Shown: positions 42,206-50,283 of the stretch, piece by piece
Layout of the letters: every line of letters starts with the position of its first letter
Numbering within the stretch: position 1 is the first letter of the stretch
Assembly: GCA_002304445.1 (NCBI GenBank)
Contig: NEVA01000001.1
Coordinates: forward strand, 310,001 to 374,000
DNA: 64,000 nucleotides
Origin: Opitutia bacterium Tous-C4FEB
Lineage (GTDB): Bacteria > Verrucomicrobiota > Verrucomicrobiia > Opitutales > Opitutaceae
Direction: 5' to 3'
Notes under the pieces: generated by a model
Told to the model about the DNA's origin: nothing
The model's database searches: none
The model's input: only the letters and a program-made list of their open reading frames with translations
Position numbers and translations under genes: made by a program

Positions 42206-43762
42206 TTACGGTGCCGCCGGCGCCGCCTTCTTCTTGCCGCCACCCGCTCCTGCATTCCCCAGCCACCTCGCGGGCACGGTCTCGGGGACCTTCAGCTCGG
42301 TGCGCAGCCGCGCGAGTTGCTTTTCCAAATCCGCCGTCGTCGCCGCATAGGCCGGATCGCCCCACATGCTCTTCACTTCGTTCGGGTCCTGCTCCCGGTC
42401 GTAGAGCTCCGTGTAGTCTTCGCCGGTGCCGAAATATCGCACCAGTTTATAGCGGTCGGTGATCACGCCGTAGTGCGGTCGCACCCGGTGCGGCGAGGGA
42501 TATTCAAAATACTGGTAGTAGAACGCCGTGCGCCAGTCCGCCGGCGCCTTCCCCGCCAAGATCGGCCGTAGACTGCGCCCTTGCATTTCCGCCGGCGACG
42601 GCAGTCCGGCCGCGTCGAGAAAGGTCTGCGCGAAATCGAGATTGGATACGAGCGCCGGGCTCGCCGATCCGGCCTTGGTCACACCCGGCCAACGCACGAT
42701 CAGCGGCGTGCGCACCGATTCCTCAAAGATCCACCGCTTGTCGAACCAACCGTGCTCGCCGAGGAAGAAGCCTTGGTCGCTCGAGTAGACGACAATCGTG
42801 TTTTCCATGAGACCTTCCTTTTCCAAATAATCAAGCAGGCGACCGACGTTCTCATCGACGGCCTTCACCGTCGCGAGGTAGTCGTGCATGTAGCGTTGAT
42901 AACGCCAGCGCACAAGGTCCTTGCCCGTGAGATTGGCGGCGCGGAACTTCGCATTGCGCGGTTCGTAGTAGGCGTCCCATGCCACCCGTTGCTCGGCGGT
43001 CAAGCCGGGCGGCACCGCGAGCTTGGCGTCGCGGTCGGTAAACGTTTTCTCGAGCGTCATGTCCTGATCGCGGACGGCGATGCCGCGCCCGGCGTAATCG
43101 TCAAACAGCGTCGCCGGCTCGGGATAGACCCGGTCGCCGTCGAAACCGAGGTGCCGGAGGGCCGGCGCCCACTCGCGATGCGGCGCCTTGTGCTGGCTCA
43201 TGAGCAAAAACGGTTTCGTCTTGTCGCGCTGCTTGAGCCAGTCGATCGAAACGTCGCCGACGATATCCGTGACGTAACCGGGCACCGTCACGCGTTGACC
43301 CATTTTGATCATGGGCGGGTTATAATAGATCCCTTGGCCCGGGAGGATCTGCCAAAAATCAAATCCGGTCGGATCGGAGCCAAGGTGCCACTTGCCGACG
43401 ATCGCCGTCTGGTAGCCGGCCTTTTGCAGGAGCTTGGGAAAGGTGACCTGCGTGCCGTCGAACGTGGAGTTCGAATTATTCACGAAGCCGTTCAGATGGT
43501 TGTATTTTCCCGTGAGAATCGTCGCGCGCGAGGGACCGCAAATCGAGTTCGTGACGAGACAGCGGTCGAGGCGCATGCCCTGTTTCGCGAGACGGTCGAT
43601 GTTGGGCGTTTCGATCAGCTTCCGCCCGTCACCGTAGGCGCTGATCGCCTGATACGCGTGATCGTCGGAGAAAATGAAGACGATGTTTGGGGCGGTCGCC
43701 GGCGGAGCGGCACGCACGATCGCGGCGAGAGCAAACAAACAAGCAACGAGGGGGTGTTTCAT
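42206..43762 (-). CDS. Sulfatase, formylglycine type, exported
   Basis: ATG 43762 gives 518 residues with a signal peptide (ALAAIVRAAPPA). The sulfatase core is plain: NIVFIFSDDHAYQAISAYG with the metal Asp pair, and SICGPSRATILTGKYNHLNG, where the Cys of C-x-P-S-R becomes formylglycine. VGKWHLGS is the second signature, and VVYSSDQGFFLGEHGWFDKRWIFEESVRTPLIVRWPG holds later metal ligands. It resembles the N-sulfoglucosamine or arylsulfatase-like branch (S1 family) common in polysaccharide degraders. A C-terminal linker rich in Gly/Lys/Pro closes it. No formylglycine-generating enzyme lies in the window. The TPR gene follows. Confidence 0.92.
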   Translation of the reverse strand: MKHPLVACLFALAAIVRAAPPATAPNIVFIFSDDHAYQAISAYGDGRKLIETPNIDRLAKQGMRLDRCLVTNSICGPSRATILTGKYNHLNGFVNNSNSTFDGTQVTFPKLLQKAGYQTAIVGKWHLGSDPTGFDFWQILPGQGIYYNPPMIKMGQRVTVPGYVTDIVGDVSIDWLKQRDKTKPFLLMSQHKAPHREWAPALRHLGFDGDRVYPEPATLFDDYAGRGIAVRDQDMTLEKTFTDRDAKLAVPPGLTAEQRVAWDAYYEPRNAKFRAANLTGKDLVRWRYQRYMHDYLATVKAVDENVGRLLDYLEKEGLMENTIVVYSSDQGFFLGEHGWFDKRWIFEESVRTPLIVRWPGVTKAGSASPALVSNLDFAQTFLDAAGLPSPAEMQGRSLRPILAGKAPADWRTAFYYQYFEYPSPHRVRPHYGVITDRYKLVRYFGTGEDYTELYDREQDPNEVKSMWGDPAYAATTADLEKQLARLRTELKVPETVPARWLGNAGAGGGKKKAAPAAP

Positions 43763-43906
43763 AGGTGGGGAACGATAGTTCCCGTAGCTGAATAAGCGCC
43801 GGGGCCCGGCGCGAGCTTGGAGTTTTCGTCCGTTGACCGGTTTCTCCCGGCGCGTTCGCTGAAGCCACTCGTTCGGACAACGGTGTCCGCACCCATTCTT
43901 CTCTTT

Positions 43907-44833
43907 ATGCCAATCCCCACCACTCTCGGCATCATCGGACTCGGCTCGATGGGACGCGGTGCCGCCCTTTCGGCGCTCCGACGCGGCGTGCCCACCTGGG
44001 GCTTCGATCTTAATCCCGCGGCCTGCGCGACCGTCGCCGCCGCCGGCGGCCGCATCGCCGGCAGCATCGCAGAACTCGCGGGGGCGTGCGACGCCGTGCA
44101 GGTCCTCGTCGTCAACGCCGCCCAATCCGAAGCAGTGCTCTTCGGCGCCACCGGCCTCGCTGCCCACTTAAAACCCGGCTCCGTCGTGTTTGCCTCCGCC
44201 ACGGTTGATCCGGCGCTACCCCCGCTTTGGGAATCCCGCCTCGAGGCCGCCGGCCTGTGGCTGATCGACGCCCCGGTCTCCGGCGGCGCCGTGAAGGCCG
44301 CCGCCGGCGAAATGACCGTCATGGCCTCGGGTCGTCCCGCGGCCTTCGCCGCCGCCGGCGGATTGCTCGATGCCGTGGCCGGCAAAGTCTTTCGCCTCGG
44401 CGATCGCGCGGGCATCGGCTCCACCGTCAAAATGGTCAACCAGCACCTCGCCGGCATCCACATCGCCGCCGCCTGCGAGGCGCTCGCCCTTGGCATCCGC
44501 GCCGGCGCCGATCCGCAGCGGCTCTACGAAGTGATTTGTAGTTCCGCCGGCTCGAGCTGGATGTTTGCCAACCGCGTGCCCCACATCCTCGCGGGCGATT
44601 ACACCCCGCTCTCGGCGGTCAACGTCTTCGTCAAGGACTTGGGCATCGTGCTCGCGGCCGCTCGGCAACTCGGCTTCCCCCTCCCGCTCGCCACCGCCGC
44701 CCATCAACTCTACCTCGACACCGCCGCCGCCGGCCACGGGGGCGAAGACGATAGCGCCGTGATCAAGCTCTACGCCACCCTCGGCGGCATCGAATTGCCA
44801 CCCGCCGCCGGCTCGCGGGCGCCGGGGATTTGA
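43907..44833 (+). CDS. NAD(P)-dependent beta-hydroxyacid dehydrogenase, threonate dehydrogenase-like
   Basis: ATG 43907 (MPIPTTLGIIGLGSMGRGAA) gives 308 residues. The Rossmann motif GLGSMGRG starts the protein, and the substrate loop DAPVSGGAVKAAAGEMTVMASG is at about 120-140. The catalytic Lys lies in GSTVKMVNQHLAGIHIAAACEALALG. KDLGIVLAAARQLGFPLPLATAAHQLY marks the C-terminal helical domain. This matches the 3-hydroxyisobutyrate dehydrogenase family, nearest the L-threonate (LtnD) group by the look of the loop. It would oxidise a sugar-derived hydroxyacid. It starts divergently from the sulfatase gene 144 bp away and is followed after 30 bp by the PAS gene. Confidence 0.82.
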   Translation: MPIPTTLGIIGLGSMGRGAALSALRRGVPTWGFDLNPAACATVAAAGGRIAGSIAELAGACDAVQVLVVNAAQSEAVLFGATGLAAHLKPGSVVFASATVDPALPPLWESRLEAAGLWLIDAPVSGGAVKAAAGEMTVMASGRPAAFAAAGGLLDAVAGKVFRLGDRAGIGSTVKMVNQHLAGIHIAAACEALALGIRAGADPQRLYEVICSSAGSSWMFANRVPHILAGDYTPLSAVNVFVKDLGIVLAAARQLGFPLPLATAAHQLYLDTAAAGHGGEDDSAVIKLYATLGGIELPPAAGSRAPGI

Positions 44834-44863
44834 CGCCGACAAATTTTCTGCTCCTTTCCACGG

Positions 44864-45421
44864 ATGCTCTCCGAACTCCTCGCCACCCGCGCCGCGCTTT
44901 ATGTCGCAGGCACGATGCCGGCGGCCGACCGGGACGTATTTGAACTCGTGCTCGAATTTCAACCGGAACTCCGCGCCGAAGTCGCCGACTTGAGCCAGGT
45001 CGCGGCCGCTCTGGCCCTCACCGACCCTCGCCCGGCCGCCGCCCCTCCATCCGATCTCAAGACCCGAATCCTGTCGTCCCTCGGGACCCGCCCCGCACCC
45101 AACCCATCAGCCGCCATGGTCGTCACCGATCCGCAAGGCCGCGTGGAATGGCTCAATCCCGCTTTCAGCGCGATGTGCGGCTTCTCCCTGCCCGAACTCG
45201 TCGGCTTGAAACCCGGCCAAGTTCTACAAGGCCCCAAAACTGATCCGGCCGCCGTGCAGCGCATCCGCAACGCCCTCACCGAGCGCCGGTCTGTCTGCGA
45301 AACCTTGGTCAACTACCACAAAAACGGCACCGCCTACGTCGCCGAAATCGAGATCACGCCCGTTCTCGACGACGACCGCGCGCCCCTTTGGTTCGTGGCC
45401 CGGGAACGCAGACTCGCCTGA
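44864..45421 (+). CDS. PAS protein, LOV-like without the photoactive Cys, with anti-sigma-like N-terminus
   Basis: The product has 185 residues. The first 70 or so (TRAALYVAGTMPAADRDVFELVLEFQPELRAEVADL, then SDLKTRILSSLG) look like the N-terminus of RskA-type anti-sigma factors. Residues 80-185 form one PAS domain: MVVTDPQGRVEWLNPAFSAMCGFSLPELVGLKPGQVLQGP, then TDPAAVQRIRNALTERRSVCETLVNYHKNGTAYVAEIEITPV. The order and the LQGPKTDPAAVQRIR stretch match LOV domains, but the NCRFLQ motif reads PGQVLQ, so the flavin-bonding Cys is Gly. It may sense something other than blue light, or bind flavin without adduct. It follows the dehydrogenase by 30 bp. Confidence 0.75.
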   Translation: MLSELLATRAALYVAGTMPAADRDVFELVLEFQPELRAEVADLSQVAAALALTDPRPAAAPPSDLKTRILSSLGTRPAPNPSAAMVVTDPQGRVEWLNPAFSAMCGFSLPELVGLKPGQVLQGPKTDPAAVQRIRNALTERRSVCETLVNYHKNGTAYVAEIEITPVLDDDRAPLWFVARERRLA

Positions 45422-45442
45422 GCGCCGCACCGGCCGGCGGGC

Positions 45443-45784
45443 TCAGAAACTCCAAAACGAGAGCATCAGTCCGGCGCTGTGATCTCGTCGGTAGTAGTCG
45501 GTGAGGTCCCGATTGTAGCCGTAGCCATATCACACCATCAGCGGTAGCTCAAAGAGCTTCACGCCGACCTCGAATTGCACCGTGTTAAAACGAAACGGAT
45601 CCTCGTAGCCCGTGGTCCACGTGAGGGCGTAACGCCGCTCGATGTAATCCGGGTGCAACACCCGGCCCAACGCCGCCGCATCTCCCGCGCCTTCAAGCGC
45701 TCGCTCAAACTCGCGTGTCAGCCTGATTAAATCCGCCTCATCCGGGGCGGGCGCAGCCGAGGCGCCGCACCCCAACACAAGCAC
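45443..45784 (-). pseudogene. Decayed gene: SnoaL-like start joined to a beta-barrel end, with an in-frame TGA
   Basis: The open part (45784-45533) starts MLVLGCGASAAPAPDE, a lipoprotein-like signal. LIRLTREFERALEGAGDAAALGRVLHPDYIE follows, which resembles the first helix pair of SnoaL/NTF2-like proteins. At RRYALTWTTGYEDPFRFNT the character changes to alternating beta-barrel sequence (VQFEVGVKLFELPLMV). A TGA at 45530-45532 breaks the frame, then YGYGYNRDLTDYYRRDHSAGLMLSFWSF follows, ending in Phe like an outer-membrane barrel C-terminus. So this appears to be a deletion joint of two genes plus a nonsense change (TGG to TGA would explain it). No function is expected. Confidence 0.55.
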
Positions 45785-45957
45785 CTAACCCACCCGCCAC
45801 CCGCCGAGGATTGCGCCCATGGAAATCAATCGAAGCCAGGTAAACATGAATCCCATCAAGTTCGTATGTCGCCCCCCGGGGCAAACCCGCTCGCCCGGTC
45901 GGACGTAATTTGCTGAAGCGACATTGCCATCGTGCCGACCCGCTTACAAAAGCCCTC

Positions 45958-46815
45958 ATGCCCTCGCTTCTCCGCGCCCTCGCCCTTTTCGTCCTCGCCG
46001 CCGCCACCGCCCACGCCGCCGAACCGTTGCGCGTGATGTCGTTCAACATCCGCTACGCCACCGAGTCCGATGGCGCCAACGCCTGGTCCAAGCGCACCGA
46101 ATTTTTCTTCGATACGGTCAAAGCCTTCGGCCCCGATCTCGTCGGCTTCCAAGAAGTCCTCGCCGTCCAGCACGACGCCATCACCGCACGACTTTCCGAC
46201 TACGCTTTCGCCGGCGTCGCCCGCGACGACGGCAAACGCAAAGGCGAGTGGTCCCTCATCGCCTACCGCAAATCTCGCTTCACCGCCGTCGCCAACGGCG
46301 ACTTCTGGCTCTCGGAAACACCCGAGATTCCCGGCAGCAAATCCTGGGACGCCGCCCTCACCCGTATCTGCAGTTGGGTGCGCCTCCGCGAGACCGCGAC
46401 CGGCCGCGAGTTCCTTTTCGCCAACACCCATTTTGACCACCGGGGCGTTGTCGCACGCCAAGAAGCGAGCCGCGTCATCTCCACGCGGTTGCCGCTCATC
46501 GCCGCCAATTTGCCGGCGATTCTCACCGGTGATCTCAACATCGACGAAGACAACCCCGCCTACGCGGTGCTGACCCGCCCGACCACCCAGGGAGCGATCC
46601 GCTGGATCGACACCTTTCGCGCCGTGTATCCGAGCCGCACGCCCGACGAACTTACGTTCAACGGGTTCAAAGGCGGCACCGCCGGCTCGCGCATCGACTT
46701 TGTTTTTCACACGGCCGATTTCACCACCACCGCCGCCGCTATCGACCGCACCGCGCGCGACGGCCGATTTCCGTCCGATCACTATCCCGTCACCGCCGTG
46801 CTCCGCCTCAAATAA
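45958..46815 (+). CDS. Exported endonuclease/exonuclease/phosphatase family protein
   Basis: ATG 45958 (MPSLLRALALFVLAAATAHA) gives 285 residues with a signal peptide. The EEP fold motifs are present: LRVMSFNIRYA, DLVGFQEVL (metal Glu), FLFANTHFDHRG, ILTGDLNID (catalytic Asp and Asn) and FPSDHYPVTAVL (catalytic Asp-His). The family includes DNases, sphingomyelinases and inositol phosphatases. An exported form of this length often acts on phosphoesters outside the cell. The substrate cannot be told. It stands alone, with a REP-like element just after its stop. Confidence 0.85.
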   Translation: MPSLLRALALFVLAAATAHAAEPLRVMSFNIRYATESDGANAWSKRTEFFFDTVKAFGPDLVGFQEVLAVQHDAITARLSDYAFAGVARDDGKRKGEWSLIAYRKSRFTAVANGDFWLSETPEIPGSKSWDAALTRICSWVRLRETATGREFLFANTHFDHRGVVARQEASRVISTRLPLIAANLPAILTGDLNIDEDNPAYAVLTRPTTQGAIRWIDTFRAVYPSRTPDELTFNGFKGGTAGSRIDFVFHTADFTTTAAAIDRTARDGRFPSDHYPVTAVLRLK

Positions 46816-46842
46816 TCGGCTGCCAGGCGTTCCAATGATTGC

Positions 46843-46947
46843 TGTAGGAGCCTGCTTGCGGGCGATTTCCGATGCAGTGATGGCCGAAAGAGCGATTTCC
46901 GAAGGAGCGATTCCCGCTCCAAAATCGCGAGCAAGCTCGCTCCTACA
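46843..46947. repeat. GTAG-headed inverted repeat pair (REP/BIME-like)
   Basis: Left unit TGTAGGAGCCTGCTTGCGGG (46843-46862) and right unit (46924-46947) are near reverse complements over 24 nt. Each folds on itself: GCCTGC-TT-GCGGGC and GCGAGC-AA-GCTCGC. GTAG followed by a hairpin is the classic REP head. It sits 27 bp after the upstream stop, and the plus- and minus-strand genes converge here. Confidence 0.85.
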
Positions 46948-46969
46948 ATAGCGCCTTTATAGTTCCCGC

Positions 46970-47749
46970 TCAGATCGCGGCCAGCAGACCGCCGTCCACG
47001 TAAAGAATCTGCCCGTTGACAAAGTTCGACGCCGCCGACGCCAAAAATACCGCCGCGCCGACGAGCTCCTCCGGCTGCCCCCAACGCCCCGCCGGCGTGC
47101 GGCCGCAGATCCACCGGTTGAACTCCGTGTTCTCGCCCAACGCGCGATTCAGCTCGGTGATGATGTAACCCGGCCCGATCCCGTTGCACTGGAGACCGTG
47201 CTTCGCCCATTCGACGGCCATCGCGCGCGTGAGCATTTTCAGGCCGCCCTTCGCCGCCGCGTAGTTGGCGATCGTCGGCCGGCTCACCTCGCTCATCACC
47301 GAGCAGGTGTTGATGATTTTCCCGGCACCGCGCGCGATCATCCGCGGCGCCACCGCCCGCGCGACGAGAAAGGTGCTCGTGAGATTCGTGTCGAGGACCT
47401 CGCGCCACTGCGCCTCGGACATTTCCGCGAGCGGCGAGCGCCGATGAATCCCGGCGTTGTTAAAGAGAACATCGATCGGCGCGAACTCGGCCTCGATCCG
47501 CGCCACCGCCGTCTCGATCGCCGCCGAATTGGTCACGTCGAACGCCGCGGTCGTCACGCGCGCACCCGGGACGGCGGCCCTTAAACCCTCCGCCGCCGCA
47601 TCGAGCTTCGCCGCGTCGCGGCCGTTGAGCACCACGGCCGCGCCGGCCTCGGCGAGCCCGCGCGCCAACGCGAGCCCGATGCCCTGACTGGAACCGGTAA
47701 CGAGCGCCGTGCGCCCCGTGAGATCAAAGAGTGAAGATTTTGGCGTCAT
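46970..47749 (-). CDS. SDR family oxidoreductase (gluconate/deoxygluconate dehydrogenase-like)
   Basis: The 259-residue product is a classical short-chain dehydrogenase: TGSSQGIGLALARGLAEAGA (coenzyme site), NNAG, a catalytic Ser in IINTCSVMSEVSRPTIANYAAAKGG with YxxxK (YAAAK), and PGYIITELNRAL. The match is closest to gluconate 5-dehydrogenase and 2-deoxy-D-gluconate 3-dehydrogenase (KduD) proteins. It lies downstream on the strand of an IolB-like isomerase and an alginate-lyase-family gene, so a step in uronate breakdown is likely. Between it and the isomerase there is a 264-bp gap with a 103-nt repeat, so it may be a separate transcript. Confidence 0.88.
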   Translation of the reverse strand: MTPKSSLFDLTGRTALVTGSSQGIGLALARGLAEAGAAVVLNGRDAAKLDAAAEGLRAAVPGARVTTAAFDVTNSAAIETAVARIEAEFAPIDVLFNNAGIHRRSPLAEMSEAQWREVLDTNLTSTFLVARAVAPRMIARGAGKIINTCSVMSEVSRPTIANYAAAKGGLKMLTRAMAVEWAKHGLQCNGIGPGYIITELNRALGENTEFNRWICGRTPAGRWGQPEELVGAAVFLASAASNFVNGQILYVDGGLLAAI

Positions 47750-47861
47750 GGGAAAAATTAGCCCGAAGCCCCGGGTGCCGGTCGGACCTTTGGAGGTTCC
47801 TTACAATTTGCGAAGGGAGAAACGGTGCCGACTTCGCCCCATCATCTTTGGTCAAGGGCAC

Positions 47862-47964
47862 CTGCCGGCGATCAGCCGGCCCGAAACTCCAAGTGGAGCC
47901 GATCGGGCGAAACCCACTCTCAAGGCGCAGCGGTAGCGAAGCCATTCGTGGTTAAAATTTCCGA
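47862..47964. repeat. 103-nt intergenic repeat, copy A
   Basis: This stretch begins CTGCCGGCGATCAGCCGGCC, which folds as GCCGGC-GATCA-GCCGGC, and ends GGTTAAAATTTCCGA. It aligns without gaps to 59464-59566, about 80 percent identical by eye. It sits between the SDR and isomerase genes. Confidence 0.85.
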
Positions 47965-48013
47965 GGATCGGCGGCGTTTCTTCCAGCACTCGCCCACAAA
48001 AGAGCGAAGAGCC

Positions 48014-48871
48014 TCATTTGAACTTACTCCGCATCGCATCGATACCCGGAATCTTCGCCATCAGATGCCGATGCTGCGGCTCGAACGACTGCACGAGCGA
48101 GCGTTGGTGCGCCCCCACCAAAATCGTGAAAATATACGCCTCGTGCCCGGGCGACGCGACCGTGGGATGATAGCCGCGGTCGACCAAAAACGTGTCGCCG
48201 TGCCGCGTCATCACTACTTGCGGGGTGGCCGCTCCGGGCACCCCGGCCTGCTCTTCATAGCAAAACTGTGCGCCGAAACCCGTCTCCGGTCGGAAGCGAT
48301 AATGATAAATTTCCTCAAACGCCGTCTCTTCGGGCGGACGCTCCGTGTCGTGCTTGTGCGGCGGATAGCCGGACCAACAGCCGGCATCGGCATAGAGTTC
48401 ACTCACGAGGAGATTGCCGGCGCGGCCCGTGGCGTTCTGGCCGAGAATATGAAAAATCCGACGCCGTGAGTGCGTCGCCGCCGAGCCTACTTCCACCATC
48501 TCGACTTCTTCCGGCGTGATCCGAAACGGCGCAAATAACCCGCCGCAAATCCCGCCCGCCACCGCGATCTCGGTGCCGTCGCACAGGGCGCGGACGATCA
48601 CCGGCGCGCCCGTGCCGCAGTAAACGGAGTCCGCCGGACCGTCCCAAATATTCGCGCGGCGACCGACGCGTTCAAACGATGTGCCGCCGACCGCGATCCC
48701 GGCTTGGCCGGACAAAACGACGCAGAGCAATTCGCAACCGGGAACCTCGAGCGTGTGCGACTCGCCGGCGCGCAGCTGCAGCCGGTTGAAATAACTGAGC
48801 TCGAGGGCACCGTCGCGGAGTTGCACCAAGGGCTGGTTGCGGTTGTCGCAGGCGCGGAGTAAGCGGGGCAT
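48014..48871 (-). CDS. 5-deoxy-glucuronate isomerase family protein (IolB-like)
   Basis: ATG 48871 (MPRLLRACDNRNQPLVQ) gives 285 residues. The bicupin has the IolB pattern: PGCELLCVVLSGQAGIAVGG, a metal site WSGYPPHKHDTERPPEETAFEEIYHYRF (two His and Glu), and GDTFLVDRGYHPTVASPGHEAYIFTILVG (third His). IolB turns 5-deoxy-glucuronate to a keto acid in inositol breakdown. The related KduI acts on 5-keto-4-deoxyuronate from pectin or alginate. Placed between alginate-lyase-family and KduD-like genes, a KduI-like use is likely. It ends 50 bp after the 103-nt repeat and starts 26 bp after the lyase stop. Confidence 0.85.
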   Translation of the reverse strand: MPRLLRACDNRNQPLVQLRDGALELSYFNRLQLRAGESHTLEVPGCELLCVVLSGQAGIAVGGTSFERVGRRANIWDGPADSVYCGTGAPVIVRALCDGTEIAVAGGICGGLFAPFRITPEEVEMVEVGSAATHSRRRIFHILGQNATGRAGNLLVSELYADAGCWSGYPPHKHDTERPPEETAFEEIYHYRFRPETGFGAQFCYEEQAGVPGAATPQVVMTRHGDTFLVDRGYHPTVASPGHEAYIFTILVGAHQRSLVQSFEPQHRHLMAKIPGIDAMRSKFK

Positions 48872-48897
48872 GAGATAAGTATTGAAGACGAAATCCG

Positions 48898-50121
48898 TCA
48901 GGGAGCGGGCGGAGACCAGAGTCGCCACCGTTCGGCGAAGGCCGCCCGAAGGCCAAAGTTTAAGAGGGGCTGCCGGAATTGCGGATCATCGCCGTGGCGC
49001 AGCGCTTCGACCAAGAGGGGCAGCAGGCGCACGCGATCGGCGGCTTCGATGTCCTGTTTCGGCCACTGCTTCGCCGGATCGGCAAAAGGCGCGACGTAGC
49101 GCAGCGCGGCGCGCAGACTGCGGCCATCCGCCGTCGAAAATCCCCACAGATCCACCCCGACATTTTCGCCGAAGCGCGCGAGGAGCAGCAGCGCTTCCAA
49201 ATTGAAGAGCGAGTAGTTGAGGGATTTGGTGCGCTCGAGTTCGAGGGGCTGGCGGCCATCGGGCTCGATCTGGCGGGCGATGCGTTTGACGGGCACCGTA
49301 GCGAGAATCTTTTTCGCTTCGTCCGGACGGCTCAGCGCCAACGCGAATGCTACGGTCTGCGCATCGCACCATGAGCCGTGGTTGTTTTCTGCGGCGGCTT
49401 CGTCGCGGCCGTTTTTGCTCGTGGTGAGCCAGCCGTAATACGCCGCCAGCCACGCGCTCATCGCGGTGGCGTCCTGCGCCGTCCACGCGGGCGAGCCGGC
49501 GAGCAGCGCGAGGCCATCGATCAGATTGAGGAGGCCACGCGACTCAATGATGCCGATACCGCGGCCATGATTGATTCCGGGGATGGCCTGGGCGTGCTCG
49601 AGGTTCGGGTTCATGCTCGTGGCAGGATCGAGGAACCAGGTGCGCGCGAGCACCGCGGCCTTCTGCGCATAGCGCTCGTCGCCCGTGAAGAAGTAGGCCA
49701 GGCCGAGAGTCTCGACGGCCGTGCAGGTGTCGCCGAAGGCCGTGCGGTCGGTGCCCTTGCGGGCGGCGGGGTTCACCTTGCCGTCATCGCGGATGTAAGG
49801 AAGCCCGTCGGGTTTCTTCGGGTCGGGCCACCAGTAGGGCGCGAAACTGAAATAGTCGTGCTTGTCGCCGCTCGCGGCGGTGAGCGTCTTGTCGAGCACC
49901 GAGGCGGGTTTGCGCTGCAGGAGTTGGTCGGCCTCGGCCCGAAGCCGGGCGAGCGGGGCCGCGCGACGGGCGTCGCCACCCGCAAGTTCGGCCCGCGCGG
50001 CCACCAAGGCGTCGGCCCGCAGCGTGATGGTGCGCGGAGCCTCCGCTGCGGATGCCGCGGTAAAGCTGGAGAGGACAAGTGAGGCGACAACGCCTCCGAA
50101 GCGACAGACAAACCATTTCAT
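48898..50121 (-). CDS. Alginate lyase family protein, exported
   Basis: ATG 50121 (MKWFVCRFGGVVASLVLSSFTAASA) gives 407 residues with a signal peptide. The alpha-toroid of the alginate_lyase (PF05426) type shows SGDKHDYFSFAPYWWPDPKKPDGLPYIRDDG near residue 75, EHAQAIPGINHGRGIGIIESRGL near residue 165 and ENNHGSWCDAQTVAFAL near residue 235, holding the conserved Asn, His, Arg and Tyr positions. ELERTKSLNYSLFNLEALLLLA closes the domain. It probably cleaves a uronate-containing polymer by beta-elimination in the periplasm or outside. Next to sulfatases, the natural substrate may be sulfated. Confidence 0.9.
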   Translation of the reverse strand: MKWFVCRFGGVVASLVLSSFTAASAAEAPRTITLRADALVAARAELAGGDARRAAPLARLRAEADQLLQRKPASVLDKTLTAASGDKHDYFSFAPYWWPDPKKPDGLPYIRDDGKVNPAARKGTDRTAFGDTCTAVETLGLAYFFTGDERYAQKAAVLARTWFLDPATSMNPNLEHAQAIPGINHGRGIGIIESRGLLNLIDGLALLAGSPAWTAQDATAMSAWLAAYYGWLTTSKNGRDEAAAENNHGSWCDAQTVAFALALSRPDEAKKILATVPVKRIARQIEPDGRQPLELERTKSLNYSLFNLEALLLLARFGENVGVDLWGFSTADGRSLRAALRYVAPFADPAKQWPKQDIEAADRVRLLPLLVEALRHGDDPQFRQPLLNFGLRAAFAERWRLWSPPAP

Positions 50122-50283
50122 ACCTTTGAGGTGGGTTACGATCGGGGGCAGGTGCCCGCGGGGCAAGTCGGCACCCGGGCGCGGCTGCTTTCCAGCCGGC
50201 GCGGAGCTGCGTGGTGAAAGACCAAGCCCAACATCGCTTCGCGCCATGTCAAATTGGGTCTCGGAGGGCACCGAGGGGGAAAT

